Part shown: piece by piece, positions 9,634-18,334 of the stretch
Position numbering within the stretch: the stretch's first letter is position 1
Layout of the letters: every line of letters begins with the position of its first letter
NCBI RefSeq assembly: GCF_000368825.1
Contig: NZ_KB849719.1
Location: forward strand, 124,001-188,000
Reading direction: 5' to 3'
Origin: Acinetobacter ursingii DSM 16037 = CIP 107286
Lineage (GTDB): Bacteria; Pseudomonadota; Gammaproteobacteria; Pseudomonadales; Moraxellaceae
Length of the DNA stretch: 64,000 bases
The notes under the pieces: generated by a model
Database searches by the model: none
The model's input: the letters and a program-made list of their open reading frames with translations, nothing else
What the model was told of the DNA's origin: nothing
Translations under genes and position numbers: made by a program

Positions 9634-10781
9634 TGGATAGAAAATTTACACTCCCGTTTGCGCTTGCTTTGGTTGCAGCAGCTTTAGTTGGTTGCTCCAC
9701 GAATAAACTTAAAGTAGAAGAACCGAAACCAAATCCTTTGCCAAAATTAGCACAGGCCAAAACACTGGTTCCCGTTTTTTCACAAAGCGTTTCTTCAACA
9801 GACAAAGCCGATCCACTACGTTTACAGCTTGACTCTGATAATGGTGTGAATTTTATTGTCGATCCAAAAGGTGAAGTTGCTGCCTATCGTGGTAAACAGC
9901 GTCTATGGGAAACTCGTGTGAATAAACACGGATTGACTTCAGGTGTCGAAGCCAAAGAAGGCGTGGTCTTAGTGGGTAGTGCCAAAGGTGAGTTGTTTGC
10001 ACTGGATGAAAGTACAGGTCAAAAAAAATGGCAGGCACAATTAAGTGGTGCTTTGCTGAGTCCATCTTTAATCAAAGATGGACGTGCAGTGACCATTGCC
10101 AATGACGGTACAGTCTTTGCGCACGATTTACAGACTGGACAGCAGCTTTGGGCGTATAAAATGCCAAATGTACAATTTAGCTTGCGTGGACAGCCTTCCC
10201 CAGTGATGCTGGACGATCATACCGTGATCGTGGCATCTGCTAATGCTTATGTGTACGGCATTGATGTGATCAGTGGCGTACCACGCTTCCAGCGTCGCGT
10301 TGCAGTCAGTGAAGGTCGCTCAGATGTACAACGTCTGATTGACATCGATGGTGATCCGGTAGTGGTGGGTCAGTTTTTGGTCACCACCAGTTATCAGGGA
10401 CAAATTACTGTAATTGATGTCGCTGCACAGCAAGTGGTTTGGAGTGAAGACGCTAGCAGCAATAAACGTGCTGAGGCCAGTAACGACAAAGTATTCGTAG
10501 CACAAACTGATGGTAAACTTGTGGCATATAACCTGACCACAGGCGAAAAAGCGTGGGAAAGTGATGCTTTGATGCACCGTCAGTTGAGTAACCCAGTGGT
10601 ATTAGGTTCTGATCTGGTGGTCGGTGATTTAGATGGTTATTTGCACCTGATTGATCCAGACAATGGACAACTTGTGGGTCGTTCCAAAACCAGTGGTGAA
10701 GTGAGAACTTTACGTGTAGTGGATAATCAGCTTTATGTTTCCACACGCAAAGGTGAATTTACTGTTTGGCAAAACCGTTAA
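9633..10781 (+). CDS. bamB: Outer-membrane assembly lipoprotein BamB
   Basis: BamB is a beta-propeller lipoprotein of the BAM complex that inserts outer-membrane proteins. A signal peptide with lipobox (ALVGC, Cys21) precedes eight-bladed PQQ-type repeats recognisable by recurrent LDxxTGQxxW motifs, such as LDESTGQKKWQA, HDLQTGQQLWAY and YNLTTGEKAWES. Length (382 aa) is normal. It ends the pilF-bamB run; a terminator-like hairpin follows. Confidence 0.96.
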   Translation: MDRKFTLPFALALVAAALVGCSTNKLKVEEPKPNPLPKLAQAKTLVPVFSQSVSSTDKADPLRLQLDSDNGVNFIVDPKGEVAAYRGKQRLWETRVNKHGLTSGVEAKEGVVLVGSAKGELFALDESTGQKKWQAQLSGALLSPSLIKDGRAVTIANDGTVFAHDLQTGQQLWAYKMPNVQFSLRGQPSPVMLDDHTVIVASANAYVYGIDVISGVPRFQRRVAVSEGRSDVQRLIDIDGDPVVVGQFLVTTSYQGQITVIDVAAQQVVWSEDASSNKRAEASNDKVFVAQTDGKLVAYNLTTGEKAWESDALMHRQLSNPVVLGSDLVVGDLDGYLHLIDPDNGQLVGRSKTSGEVRTLRVVDNQLYVSTRKGEFTVWQNR

Positions 10782-10837
10782 TTTTAGACGGGCTTGTGTT
10801 AAACTAGTCATTCGCGAATTCTTTGCTTCAAATTCGT

Positions 10838-10882
10838 CGGGGTGTTTGAGTATATAATATTCAAAGCCCCGTTGTTTTTTAT
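10838..10882 (+). terminator. Probable terminator between bamB and der
   Basis: CGGGG-TG-TTTGA (10838-10849) pairs with TCAAA-G-CCCCG (10861-10871), leaving a small internal asymmetry, and is followed by GTTGTTTTTTATT. The stem is imperfect but the T-run is good. Confidence 0.65.
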
Positions 10883-10959
10883 TCAGGTCTATGACCTAAA
10901 ATCTTCCTTATTATTTCCTTGTTCATGCCAAATGGCTGATCTTGAATGTAGGTTACTTT

Positions 10960-12369
10960 ATGAAACCCGTTATTGCGCTCATTGGTCGTCCCAACGTCGG
11001 AAAATCAACGCTATTTAACCAGATTACCAAGAGTCGTGATGCACTTGTTGCCGATTTTGCGGGGCTTACGCGTGACCGTAAATATGGTGATGCCGTTTAC
11101 CAAAATAAATCCTTTATTGTGGTAGATACAGGCGGTATCGGCGAAAGCGAAGCGGGGATTGATGCTTACATGGCGGAACAGTCAAAAACTGCCATCAACG
11201 AAGCTGACATTATTATTTTTGTGGTGGACGCTCGTGCAGGCTTACTTGCTTCAGATGAACAAATTGCCCGTGAAATACGCAGTCTAGGTAAGAAAATTTA
11301 TTTAGTTGCTAATAAAGTGGATGGTGTACACGCTGAAGCAGCCGTAGTCGAGTTTTATAAACTAGGCTTTGGTGAACCGATTCATGTTGCAGCCAGCCAT
11401 GGTCGCGGTGTGGCACAGATGCTTGAAGATGTGCTTGAAGATGTTCCTGAAGATGAAAATCCAGAAGAACATGACAAAAATACAGGACTAAGACTTGCGA
11501 TTATTGGTCGTCCAAATGTCGGTAAATCAACACTCGTCAACCGTTTGTTAGGCGAAGAACGTGTTGTGGCATTTGATGAGCCTGGGACGACACGTGATTC
11601 GATTTATATCCCCTATGAGCGCGATGGTCGCCAATATACCTTGATCGATACCGCAGGGGTGCGTCGTAAAGGTAAAGTGGATGAAATGATTGAAAAATTT
11701 TCAATCGTAAAGACACTACAGGCGATTAAAGATGCGCATGTGATTGTTGTGGTTTTGGATGCTCGTGAAGGTGTGGTTGAGCAAGATCTACATCTGATTG
11801 GCTATGCGCTTGAAGCGGGTCGTGCCATGGTGGTTGCCATTAATAAATGGGACAACATGACTGAGTACGATCGCAAGCAATGTAAACTGGATGTTGATCG
11901 TCGTTTTGACTTCATTCCGTGGGCAAAAGTACATCTGATTTCTGCCTTACACGGCACAGGCGTAGGTGAGTTATATCCATCGATTCACCGTGCTTATGAC
12001 TCTTCGCATTTAAAAGTTTCACCTGCGAAATTAACCCAAATTTTAAATGATGCAACAGATGCACATCAACCGCCGATGATTAGCGGTAAGCGTATTAAAA
12101 TGCGTTATGCGCATATGGGCGGCCAGAATCCTCCGACGATCGTGATTCATGGCAATAAAGTCGATAAAACCCCAGCGGATTATCGTCGTTATCTGGAAAA
12201 CGTATTTCGTAAAGTGTATAAGCTTGAAGGCACGCCTGTACGAATTGACTTTAAAACGTCTGAAAATCCATTTGAAGGACGTAAGTCACAAATCGATGAA
12301 CGCGTTGCTGCGCGTAAACGTCGTTATATTCAAAAATTTAAGAAAGCTGAGAAAAAATTTAAGCGTTAA
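10960..12369 (+). CDS. der: Ribosome-associated tandem GTPase Der (EngA)
   Basis: Der is an essential GTPase for 50S subunit maturation. Two G domains are visible, each starting with a P-loop [10 protein letters not shown] and carrying DTGG / DTAG (G3) and NKVD / NKWD (G4). A KH-like C-terminal domain follows, with GTPVRIDFK and a basic tail. The ATG at 10960 gives the usual [11 protein letters not shown] start; the longer frame from 10942 would begin with TTG. Length is 469 aa. Confidence 0.97.
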   Translation: MKPVIALIGRPNVGKSTLFNQITKSRDALVADFAGLTRDRKYGDAVYQNKSFIVVDTGGIGESEAGIDAYMAEQSKTAINEADIIIFVVDARAGLLASDEQIAREIRSLGKKIYLVANKVDGVHAEAAVVEFYKLGFGEPIHVAASHGRGVAQMLEDVLEDVPEDENPEEHDKNTGLRLAIIGRPNVGKSTLVNRLLGEERVVAFDEPGTTRDSIYIPYERDGRQYTLIDTAGVRRKGKVDEMIEKFSIVKTLQAIKDAHVIVVVLDAREGVVEQDLHLIGYALEAGRAMVVAINKWDNMTEYDRKQCKLDVDRRFDFIPWAKVHLISALHGTGVGELYPSIHRAYDSSHLKVSPAKLTQILNDATDAHQPPMISGKRIKMRYAHMGGQNPPTIVIHGNKVDKTPADYRRYLENVFRKVYKLEGTPVRIDFKTSENPFEGRKSQIDERVAARKRRYIQKFKKAEKKFKR

Positions 12370-12372
12370 ATT

Positions 12373-12425
12373 GTCTTTAAATGCAAAAACCCCGATCCCA
12401 TTTCGGGGTTTTTGCATTTAAAGAC
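12373..12425 (+). terminator. Very long perfect-stem (bidirectional) terminator after der
   Basis: Bases 12373-12395 and 12403-12425 are exact reverse complements (23 bp) around a 7-base loop. The core AAAAACCCCGA / TCGGGGTTTTT is a typical bidirectional terminator. The stem extends far beyond the usual 8-12 bp. It separates the housekeeping block from the APE cluster. Confidence 0.92.
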
Positions 12426-12463
12426 ACTGCATCTTTTTGTTATTTCAGTTAAAATGTAATTTT

Positions 12464-12499
12464 TTGTTAATTTGAAGACTGGTGCTATAATTTTGCACC
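12464..12499 (+). promoter_or_regulatory. Candidate APE operon promoter with palindrome over the -10 box
   Basis: TTGTTA (12464-12469) and TATAAT (12486-12491) are separated by 16 bases, 45 bp before the first APE gene. The -10 box lies inside the inverted repeat GGTGC-N9-GCACC (12481-12485 / 12495-12499), which could be an operator. Inference from sequence only. Confidence 0.5.
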
Positions 12500-12535
12500 A
12501 ATTTCTAACACCTTTGCCATGGGCTCGCATTCAGC

Positions 12536-13147
12536 ATGATCAGATTTCATCTTTCTGCGCTTCGACTGTGTTGTACGCAACATGACTGTACGGCATTAGA
12601 GTCTTTGCCTGCAATGCAGCGCAGGCGACTTTCGCCTTTGGCAAAATTGGCGATAAATGCCGCCATGCAAACTCTGGCACAGCAATCTGCTGACTATATT
12701 GTATGGGCTTCTCAGTATGGCGATGAGGCCAAAACATTGGGTATTTTACAAGATGTATTAACCCATCAAACGCCATCACCTACACAGTTTTCAACTTCGG
12801 TTCATAATGCAATTGCAGGTCTTTATTCTATTTTGTGTCAAGACGAGACCATTTCGACCAGTTTAAGTTGCGGCTGGTCAGAAGCAATGATCGAAGCCTA
12901 TGCGATTTTAAAAACTCAGCCTCAGATTAAAACCGTTTTAGTGGTTTATTATGACGCGCCATTACCTGAAATTTATCAAGATCGACAACCTTTTGAGCCA
13001 TTTGCACTATCGACCTTACTGAGTTTGGAACGTGCCAATGTCGAGTTGAGCGCAGTTGAGCAGACTCAGGATATTGATGCGCTCAGTTTTTATTCCTTCT
13101 GGCAAGATCAGCATCAAACAGCATGGCTAGGATGGCAAAAATGTTAA
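12536..13147 (+). CDS. apeC: APE ketosynthase-like chain length factor
   Basis: This is the first gene of the aryl polyene cluster. It is a short (203 aa) protein of the beta-ketoacyl-synthase-like N-terminal domain family (PF13723 type). In A. baumannii its homologue ApeC is known to form a heterodimer with the ketosynthase ApeO and act as chain length factor. The residues FSTSVHNAIAGLYSI resemble the thiolase-fold dimer region, but no Cys-His-His triad is present, consistent with a catalytically inactive partner. Its 3' end overlaps the next gene by 25 bases. The ape symbols follow published APE nomenclature from memory. Confidence 0.82.
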   Translation: MIRFHLSALRLCCTQHDCTALESLPAMQRRRLSPLAKLAINAAMQTLAQQSADYIVWASQYGDEAKTLGILQDVLTHQTPSPTQFSTSVHNAIAGLYSILCQDETISTSLSCGWSEAMIEAYAILKTQPQIKTVLVVYYDAPLPEIYQDRQPFEPFALSTLLSLERANVELSAVEQTQDIDALSFYSFWQDQHQTAWLGWQKC

Positions 13148-13938
13148 ATTGGGCATTATTAAACAATAAGATCAATTATATTTGGCGTGTTGCAGCAACC
13201 GGTTTCAGTTTTGCCAGTTTTGGTATTGGGGGCGTGGCAATCGCGACTGTGGTTGCACCTTTGGTAAATTTAACTGCACAGGATCAGGCAACTCGTCGAC
13301 AACGTGCTCAACAGGTGATTCGTACCAGTTTTAAATGCTTTACCGAAATGATGGTCAAGTTGGGCATCATGACTTATTCGGTGGAAGGTCTGGAAAAATT
13401 ACAGCAAAGCCGACAAGAATTGGTGATCGCTAATCATCCGACTTTGATCGATGTGGTGATCCTCATTGGACTCATGCAACAAGCCAATTGCGTAGTAAAG
13501 CAGTCGCTCTGGTCAAATCCATTTACACGAGGTCCTGTGCGCAGCGCAGGTTACGTTTTAAATGCAGGATCTAATCAATTTATCCATGATTGCGTGACAA
13601 GCTTACAGCAAGATAATGCGCCATCGCTCATCATTTTTCCAGAGGGAACGAGGACACAAAAAGATGAACAGATTAATGAATTTCAGCGTGGTGCTGCCAA
13701 TATTGCAATTCGTGCCGATGTACCGATTCGACCTGTGTTGATTCGTTGTACACCCACGACGTTAACCAAAAATGAAAAGTGGTATCACATTCCTGCGAAG
13801 CCCTTTCATATTGAGATTAAAATTTTGGATGCCATCCATATTTCAGAGGTACTTTCTGATTTGACGGTCAGTCCTAAAAATGTCCGTGCCCTCAATCAGT
13901 ATTTACAGCAATTTTTTAAGCAAGAGTTATCTAAATGA
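13123..13938 (+). CDS. apeD: APE cluster 1-acylglycerol-3-phosphate-type acyltransferase
   Basis: This membrane-associated acyltransferase of the PlsC superfamily has the catalytic NHPTLID (HX4D) motif and the phosphate-binding FPEGTRT motif, with a hydrophobic N-terminal segment. It is 271 aa. It probably transfers an acyl or polyenyl group during construction of the lipid anchor. In-frame ATGs at 13132 and 13141 are alternative starts. It overlaps apeC upstream and apeE downstream by 4 bases, implying translational coupling. Confidence 0.82.
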   Translation: MARMAKMLNWALLNNKINYIWRVAATGFSFASFGIGGVAIATVVAPLVNLTAQDQATRRQRAQQVIRTSFKCFTEMMVKLGIMTYSVEGLEKLQQSRQELVIANHPTLIDVVILIGLMQQANCVVKQSLWSNPFTRGPVRSAGYVLNAGSNQFIHDCVTSLQQDNAPSLIIFPEGTRTQKDEQINEFQRGAANIAIRADVPIRPVLIRCTPTTLTKNEKWYHIPAKPFHIEIKILDAIHISEVLSDLTVSPKNVRALNQYLQQFFKQELSK

Positions 13939-14195
13939 GCAATTTGGCCAACGAATTAAAACAAATGATTATTGATGTTTTAGCACTTGAAGACATCACC
14001 GTTCAGGATATTGATGATCAGGCACCATTATTTGGAGAAGGACTAGGGCTAGATTCAATAGACGCTTTGGAGTTAGGGCTTGCCCTCAAGAAACGTTACA
14101 ACATTCATTTAAATGCTGAATCGGATGAGACCAAACAGCATTTTCGCTCAATTCAAAGTCTAGTGACTTTGGTTGAAGCTCAACAAGAAGTATAA
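13935..14195 (+). CDS. apeE: APE acyl carrier protein 1
   Basis: This is an 86-aa acyl carrier protein. GLGLDSIDALEL contains the Ser that receives 4'-phosphopantetheine, within a four-helix acidic protein of normal ACP length. It is one of two adjacent ACPs that carry the growing polyene. It overlaps apeD by the ATGA arrangement. Confidence 0.9.
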   Translation: MSNLANELKQMIIDVLALEDITVQDIDDQAPLFGEGLGLDSIDALELGLALKKRYNIHLNAESDETKQHFRSIQSLVTLVEAQQEV

Positions 14196-14204
14196 GAGGT
14201 AGCT

Positions 14205-14450
14205 ATGTTAAGTCAGGAACACATTCTTTCAACCTTACGTGAATGGATGCAGGATTTATTTGAAATTGAGCCTGAAACAATCCAATTAGAATCCAATCTA
14301 TATTCGGATCTGGATGTTGATAGTATTGATGCAGTGGATTTAATCGTCAAAATTAAAGAGTTGACAGGGAAGCAGGTCAAACCTGAGGACTTTAAAAATG
14401 TCAGAACAGTACACGATGTTGTGACTGTTATTCAGAATATGACCGCTTAA
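14205..14450 (+). CDS. apeF: APE acyl carrier protein 2
   Basis: This second ACP (81 aa) has the phosphopantetheine site in SDLDVDSIDAVDL. It is clearly diverged from the preceding ACP, so the two probably serve different steps, such as starter loading versus elongation. Its stop codon overlaps the next start as TAATG. Confidence 0.9.
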   Translation: MLSQEHILSTLREWMQDLFEIEPETIQLESNLYSDLDVDSIDAVDLIVKIKELTGKQVKPEDFKNVRTVHDVVTVIQNMTA

Positions 14451-15013
14451 TGAATCACTTTTTGAAATGGATAACAGCGATTTTTTTCATTGCTTATCCT
14501 TTTATTGTGGGTTGGAGTTTATCCAACGGTCATTTTTTTGCCGTCAGTATATTGTTGGTGATGGTGGGGATGTCACGCCTTGTGTTTAAATCCAATGCAT
14601 TATTATGGCCACTTTCTATGTTTGCCATTTTATGTGGTGGTTTAAGCGTGATGTTGAATGATCATGCATGGCTTAAATTTTATCCAGTTCTGATGAGTCT
14701 AGGCGCTTTGGGTATATTTGCATCGACCTTATGGCGCCCACCTTCCATGATTGAGCGTTTCGCACGCATCATGCAGCCCGATTTACCTGAGTCGGGAGTA
14801 AATTGGACGCGAAAAGTCACCATAGTCTGGTGTGGTTTTTTTCTATTCAATGCCGCTATGGCTTGGTGTACGATTGTTTATGCACCGACCCAGATTTGGG
14901 TGTTATATAACGGCTTTATTTCTTATGTCCTCATGGGCATTCTTTTACTTGGTGAATTTATTTTAAGAAAACGCCATCAGCGTTTGAACAATAATGATGA
15001 ACAATTCCTTTAA
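14450..15013 (+). CDS. apeG: APE cluster integral membrane protein (COG4648-like)
   Basis: This is a 187-aa polytopic inner-membrane protein with about five hydrophobic segments and a basic C-terminal tail. Proteins of this kind occur at this position in APE clusters, between the ACPs and the AMP-ligase; their biochemical role is not established. It overlaps the next gene by 20 bases. A role in anchoring synthesis to the membrane is only inferred from context. Confidence 0.72.
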   Translation: MNHFLKWITAIFFIAYPFIVGWSLSNGHFFAVSILLVMVGMSRLVFKSNALLWPLSMFAILCGGLSVMLNDHAWLKFYPVLMSLGALGIFASTLWRPPSMIERFARIMQPDLPESGVNWTRKVTIVWCGFFLFNAAMAWCTIVYAPTQIWVLYNGFISYVLMGILLLGEFILRKRHQRLNNNDEQFL

Positions 15014-16670
15014 TCCATTTATTCAGTCACAACAGACTTTAGCGATTACCTTTGACCAACAGCAAATTTCTTTTGCTGCATTTTGGCAAGATGTGTCACA
15101 GCAGGCGCAATTACTTTCTTTGCGACCTGAATGCATATGGGCGCTTTGGCATCAAGACAGCTATGAATTTTTAGTCTTGTTATTCGCAGCACTTCAAGCA
15201 AAGAAAAGGATTGTGTTGCCTCCACATCGGGTGGCACAGCTTGAACAAAATTTAGCTTCACAACATATTTATTTTTTATCACGTCAGACTTTTACTGACG
15301 TGAACTCGAATTTCGTACTTGATTTGAGTCAAAATTTTCTTGAGCAAGCGCAGATCGATTTTTACACTTCTGGTTCAACCGGCGAACCGAAACGTATTGA
15401 ACGCACTTTAGCGCAATTGTTTAAGGAAGTGCAGGGACTCGATCAGACATTTTGCTTAACTAAACAAGTCATTGCATTGGCGACGGTTAGCCATCAGCAT
15501 ATTTACGGTTTATTGTTTAAACTGCTCTGGCCATTATTTACAGGACGAAGTTTTTATAGTCCGCAACTGGCTTTCCCAGAAGATGTGATTGCCATACAAA
15601 AAAATTTTGCTGAATTTGGACTGCAAAACTATGTGATTTCTAGTCCAGCTTTACTCAAACGTTGGACGTTAGATCTAAAACTCGTAGATAGTCAGGCGGT
15701 ATTTTCTTCTGGCGGCAAATTGGAAAATGGTGTTCGACCTTTACTCAATTATACGATTACTGAGATTTTAGGAAGTTCAGAGACGGGTGGAATTGCCTAT
15801 CGAACTGAAGATGAAAGTGTATGGCAAGCCTTTGCAGATGTGAATATTAACATCCAGCAACAGCTTTTAAATGTACAAACTGAACACGCCTTTTGTTCTG
15901 ACTGGATTGAAACTGGGGATCTGGCAGAATGGGAAAATGCCAATAACCCAAAAACTGGATTTAAATTATTGGGTCGTGCCGATCGTTTGATCAAGCTGGA
16001 AGAAAAACGTCTGAGTTTGGATGCGATTGAACAAACGATTCAAACCTTAGCAGCGGTAAAACAATGTCATGCTTTATTGGTAGAGCAGGAACAGCGCCAG
16101 TTTTTGGCGTGTATTGTGGTTTTGCACGATGCTGCACGTCAACAGTTACAATGCATAGGTAAACACGCATTTGTGTCTGAGATAAAACAACAATTAAGTG
16201 ATGGCTTGGAAAATATCGCGATTCCCCGTTTATGGCGATTTTTGACAGAGCTTCCACAAAACACTCAGTCAAAATTGGATAAACATTATTTAAAAAGTTT
16301 GTTTCAGCCGATGCTGCAACCTGTGGTTCTGTCGCAGTTACAAGCAAGTGAATGTCATCAACTGAAACTGGAATTTATGCCCGAACTGCTATGTTTTAAA
16401 GGTCATTTTCCAAATCAACCGATCTACCCTGGTGTGGGGCAGATTGGATTTATTCAGACATTTGCCAGACAAATCTGGGGTGATTTAGATTGGTGCAATG
16501 GTTATGAACAACTTAAATTTCAACATCTGATTGAGCCGTATCATGTTATTGAGTTAAAACTGACGCGCAAACAGCATAAAGTGAGTTTTGAGCTATCTGA
16601 TGTACAGCAAACTTTGGCATCAGGGCGTTTGTTATTTGCATTGAAAGATTCGGATGAGGAGACAGTTTGA
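14994..16670 (+). CDS. apeH: APE AMP-ligase fused to a hotdog dehydratase (ApeH-ApeI type fusion)
   Basis: This 558-aa protein has two domains. Residues about 1-430 are an acyl-adenylate-forming ligase: YTSGSTGEPK is the P-loop-like A3 motif, LGSSETGGIAYR the A5 motif, and ETGDLAEW and LGRADRLIKLEEKRLSL the A7/A8 motifs. It is expected to activate the aryl starter acid and load it on an ACP. Residues about 450-558 are a FabZ/ApeI-like hotdog dehydratase with the signature FKGHFPNQPIYPGV. In other APE clusters these are separate genes. The ATG at 14994 is one of two adjacent candidates. Confidence 0.85.
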   Translation: MMNNSFNPFIQSQQTLAITFDQQQISFAAFWQDVSQQAQLLSLRPECIWALWHQDSYEFLVLLFAALQAKKRIVLPPHRVAQLEQNLASQHIYFLSRQTFTDVNSNFVLDLSQNFLEQAQIDFYTSGSTGEPKRIERTLAQLFKEVQGLDQTFCLTKQVIALATVSHQHIYGLLFKLLWPLFTGRSFYSPQLAFPEDVIAIQKNFAEFGLQNYVISSPALLKRWTLDLKLVDSQAVFSSGGKLENGVRPLLNYTITEILGSSETGGIAYRTEDESVWQAFADVNINIQQQLLNVQTEHAFCSDWIETGDLAEWENANNPKTGFKLLGRADRLIKLEEKRLSLDAIEQTIQTLAAVKQCHALLVEQEQRQFLACIVVLHDAARQQLQCIGKHAFVSEIKQQLSDGLENIAIPRLWRFLTELPQNTQSKLDKHYLKSLFQPMLQPVVLSQLQASECHQLKLEFMPELLCFKGHFPNQPIYPGVGQIGFIQTFARQIWGDLDWCNGYEQLKFQHLIEPYHVIELKLTRKQHKVSFELSDVQQTLASGRLLFALKDSDEETV

Positions 16671-17407
16671 TGCAAACTTACGGTTTTGTTATTCCTGTAT
16701 TTAATCATCCGCATTATCTTGATGAATTAATGGCAGCTCTAAGCCAGTATCATTTACCTATAATTGTGGTGAATGATGGTAGTCATGATGAATGTACCAT
16801 GCGATTGAGAGCATTGGATCAGGCTTATGCGCAGCTTCATTTAATTGAGCATGATCATAATCAAGGTAAAGGTCAGGCGGTCATTACGGGGTTGAATTAT
16901 GCAGGGCAAATGGGGCTCAGCCATGCTTTGCAATTAGATGCGGATGGACAACATCAGTGGACAGATATTGATCAGTTTTTGCAGTTATCGCAGCAACATC
17001 CTGATGCTGTGGTGATTGGACAGCCTGTATTTGATTTATCCGTCCCCAAAAAACGCTTGTATGGGCGATATGTCACGCATGTCTGGGTTTGGATTAATAG
17101 TTTGTCTTTCGATATTAAAGACAGCATGTGTGGTTTCCGGATCTATCCTTTAGCACCAACATTAAAAATTTTAAAACAAGCAAAGTTCCAACCACGTATG
17201 GGCTTCGACAGTGAAATCTTAGTCCGTCTAAAGTGGGAAAATGCCAAATTTATCAATATCCCAACGCCTGTGATTTATCCAGAACATGGGATTTCTCATT
17301 TTGATGTTTGGCGCGATAATCTGGGAATGAGTCAGGCACATGCGCGCTTATTTGCGGGTATGTTATGGCGTTTGCCTAAACTCATTAAACAAAAAATACA
17401 AGGCTAA
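16670..17407 (+). CDS. APE cluster family 2 glycosyltransferase
   Basis: This is a GT-A fold glycosyltransferase of the DPM/WcaA type (245 aa). It starts with GFVIPVFNHPHYLDELMAAL, has VVNDGSHDE for nucleotide binding, and LDADGQHQW, which provides the metal-binding DXD. It is followed 3 bases later by an LpxL-like acyltransferase; in E. coli-type APE clusters these two activities are joined in ApeJ. It probably adds a sugar to the polyene-lipid. The start ATG overlaps the upstream stop as TGATG. Confidence 0.85.
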   Translation: MQTYGFVIPVFNHPHYLDELMAALSQYHLPIIVVNDGSHDECTMRLRALDQAYAQLHLIEHDHNQGKGQAVITGLNYAGQMGLSHALQLDADGQHQWTDIDQFLQLSQQHPDAVVIGQPVFDLSVPKKRLYGRYVTHVWVWINSLSFDIKDSMCGFRIYPLAPTLKILKQAKFQPRMGFDSEILVRLKWENAKFINIPTPVIYPEHGISHFDVWRDNLGMSQAHARLFAGMLWRLPKLIKQKIQG

Positions 17408-17409
17408 AC

Positions 17410-18333
17410 ATGCAGCGCCAATCTTCGAACTGGAGCGATCGTAAAGAGCGAGGTGGACTGGGGCTACTCACGCTAGTGCTCTATTTTTATCGTTTGGGTG
17501 GGCGTTGGTTATGTAGGGTCGTATTGTACTTTATTATTCTGTGGTATTGGCTGTTTGCAGTTTCTGCACGGCAGGCGTCACTTGATTATTTGCGTCAATT
17601 ACATGTATTTGCAGGTGGTCATTCACCATTTTCGGTTTTACCGTCTTGGGCAAATAGCTATCAGCATTTTATCCAGTTCGGAATCAGTATTTTGGATAAA
17701 ATGGAAGGGTGGCTTGGGAATATCCCTGAACAACAGTTACAGTTGTTTGGTCATCAGCATTTTCAACGGGCTTACCAGAAAGGCGCATTATTAGTCGTAT
17801 CGCATTTTGGCAATATTGAATTGTTACGTGCTGTTAAATCTGAGCATCCGCAGAAAATTAATGTATTGGTCTATCAAAAACACGCCACACAATTTAATGC
17901 TTTTCTGAAAAAACTCAATGATCAGTCGGATGTGAATCTGATTTCTGTCGATGAATTGGGACTAGAAACAGCCATTTTATTAGAAGAAAAAATGCAACAA
18001 GGTGAATGGGTGATTGTCGCGGCAGATCGTGCGCCTGTGCAGTCTAGTCGCGTTCAACAGATTGAATTTTTTGGTAAAGATGCACTATGGCCACAGGGTG
18101 CATGGATACTGGCAAGTTTACTCAAAGTGCCTGTTTTGGCGGTGTTTTGTTATCGACAGCAGCAACATTTTGAAGTGCATATTCATAAAATTGCAGATGT
18201 CATCGATTTACCGCGAAAGACCCGTATGCAAGCCATGCAAACGGTGACCCGACAATATGTGGCTTTGCTTGAGCAGCATTGCTTACGCGCACCGTATCAA
18301 TGGTTTAATTTTTATCATTTTTGGACGAAGTAA
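17410..18333 (+). CDS. LpxL/HtrB-like lysophospholipid acyltransferase of the APE cluster
   Basis: This is a 307-aa membrane-bound acyltransferase of the lipid A acyltransferase family. It has an N-terminal hydrophobic helix (about residues 30-52) and the HX4E-type catalytic motif in SHFGNIELL, with AADRAPV further on. In the APE pathway the homologous domain is thought to attach the polyene to, or build, the membrane anchor. Together with the preceding GT2 gene it represents a split version of the fused enzyme seen in other APE clusters. Confidence 0.82.
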   Translation: MQRQSSNWSDRKERGGLGLLTLVLYFYRLGGRWLCRVVLYFIILWYWLFAVSARQASLDYLRQLHVFAGGHSPFSVLPSWANSYQHFIQFGISILDKMEGWLGNIPEQQLQLFGHQHFQRAYQKGALLVVSHFGNIELLRAVKSEHPQKINVLVYQKHATQFNAFLKKLNDQSDVNLISVDELGLETAILLEEKMQQGEWVIVAADRAPVQSSRVQQIEFFGKDALWPQGAWILASLLKVPVLAVFCYRQQQHFEVHIHKIADVIDLPRKTRMQAMQTVTRQYVALLEQHCLRAPYQWFNFYHFWTK

Positions 18334-18334
18334 A

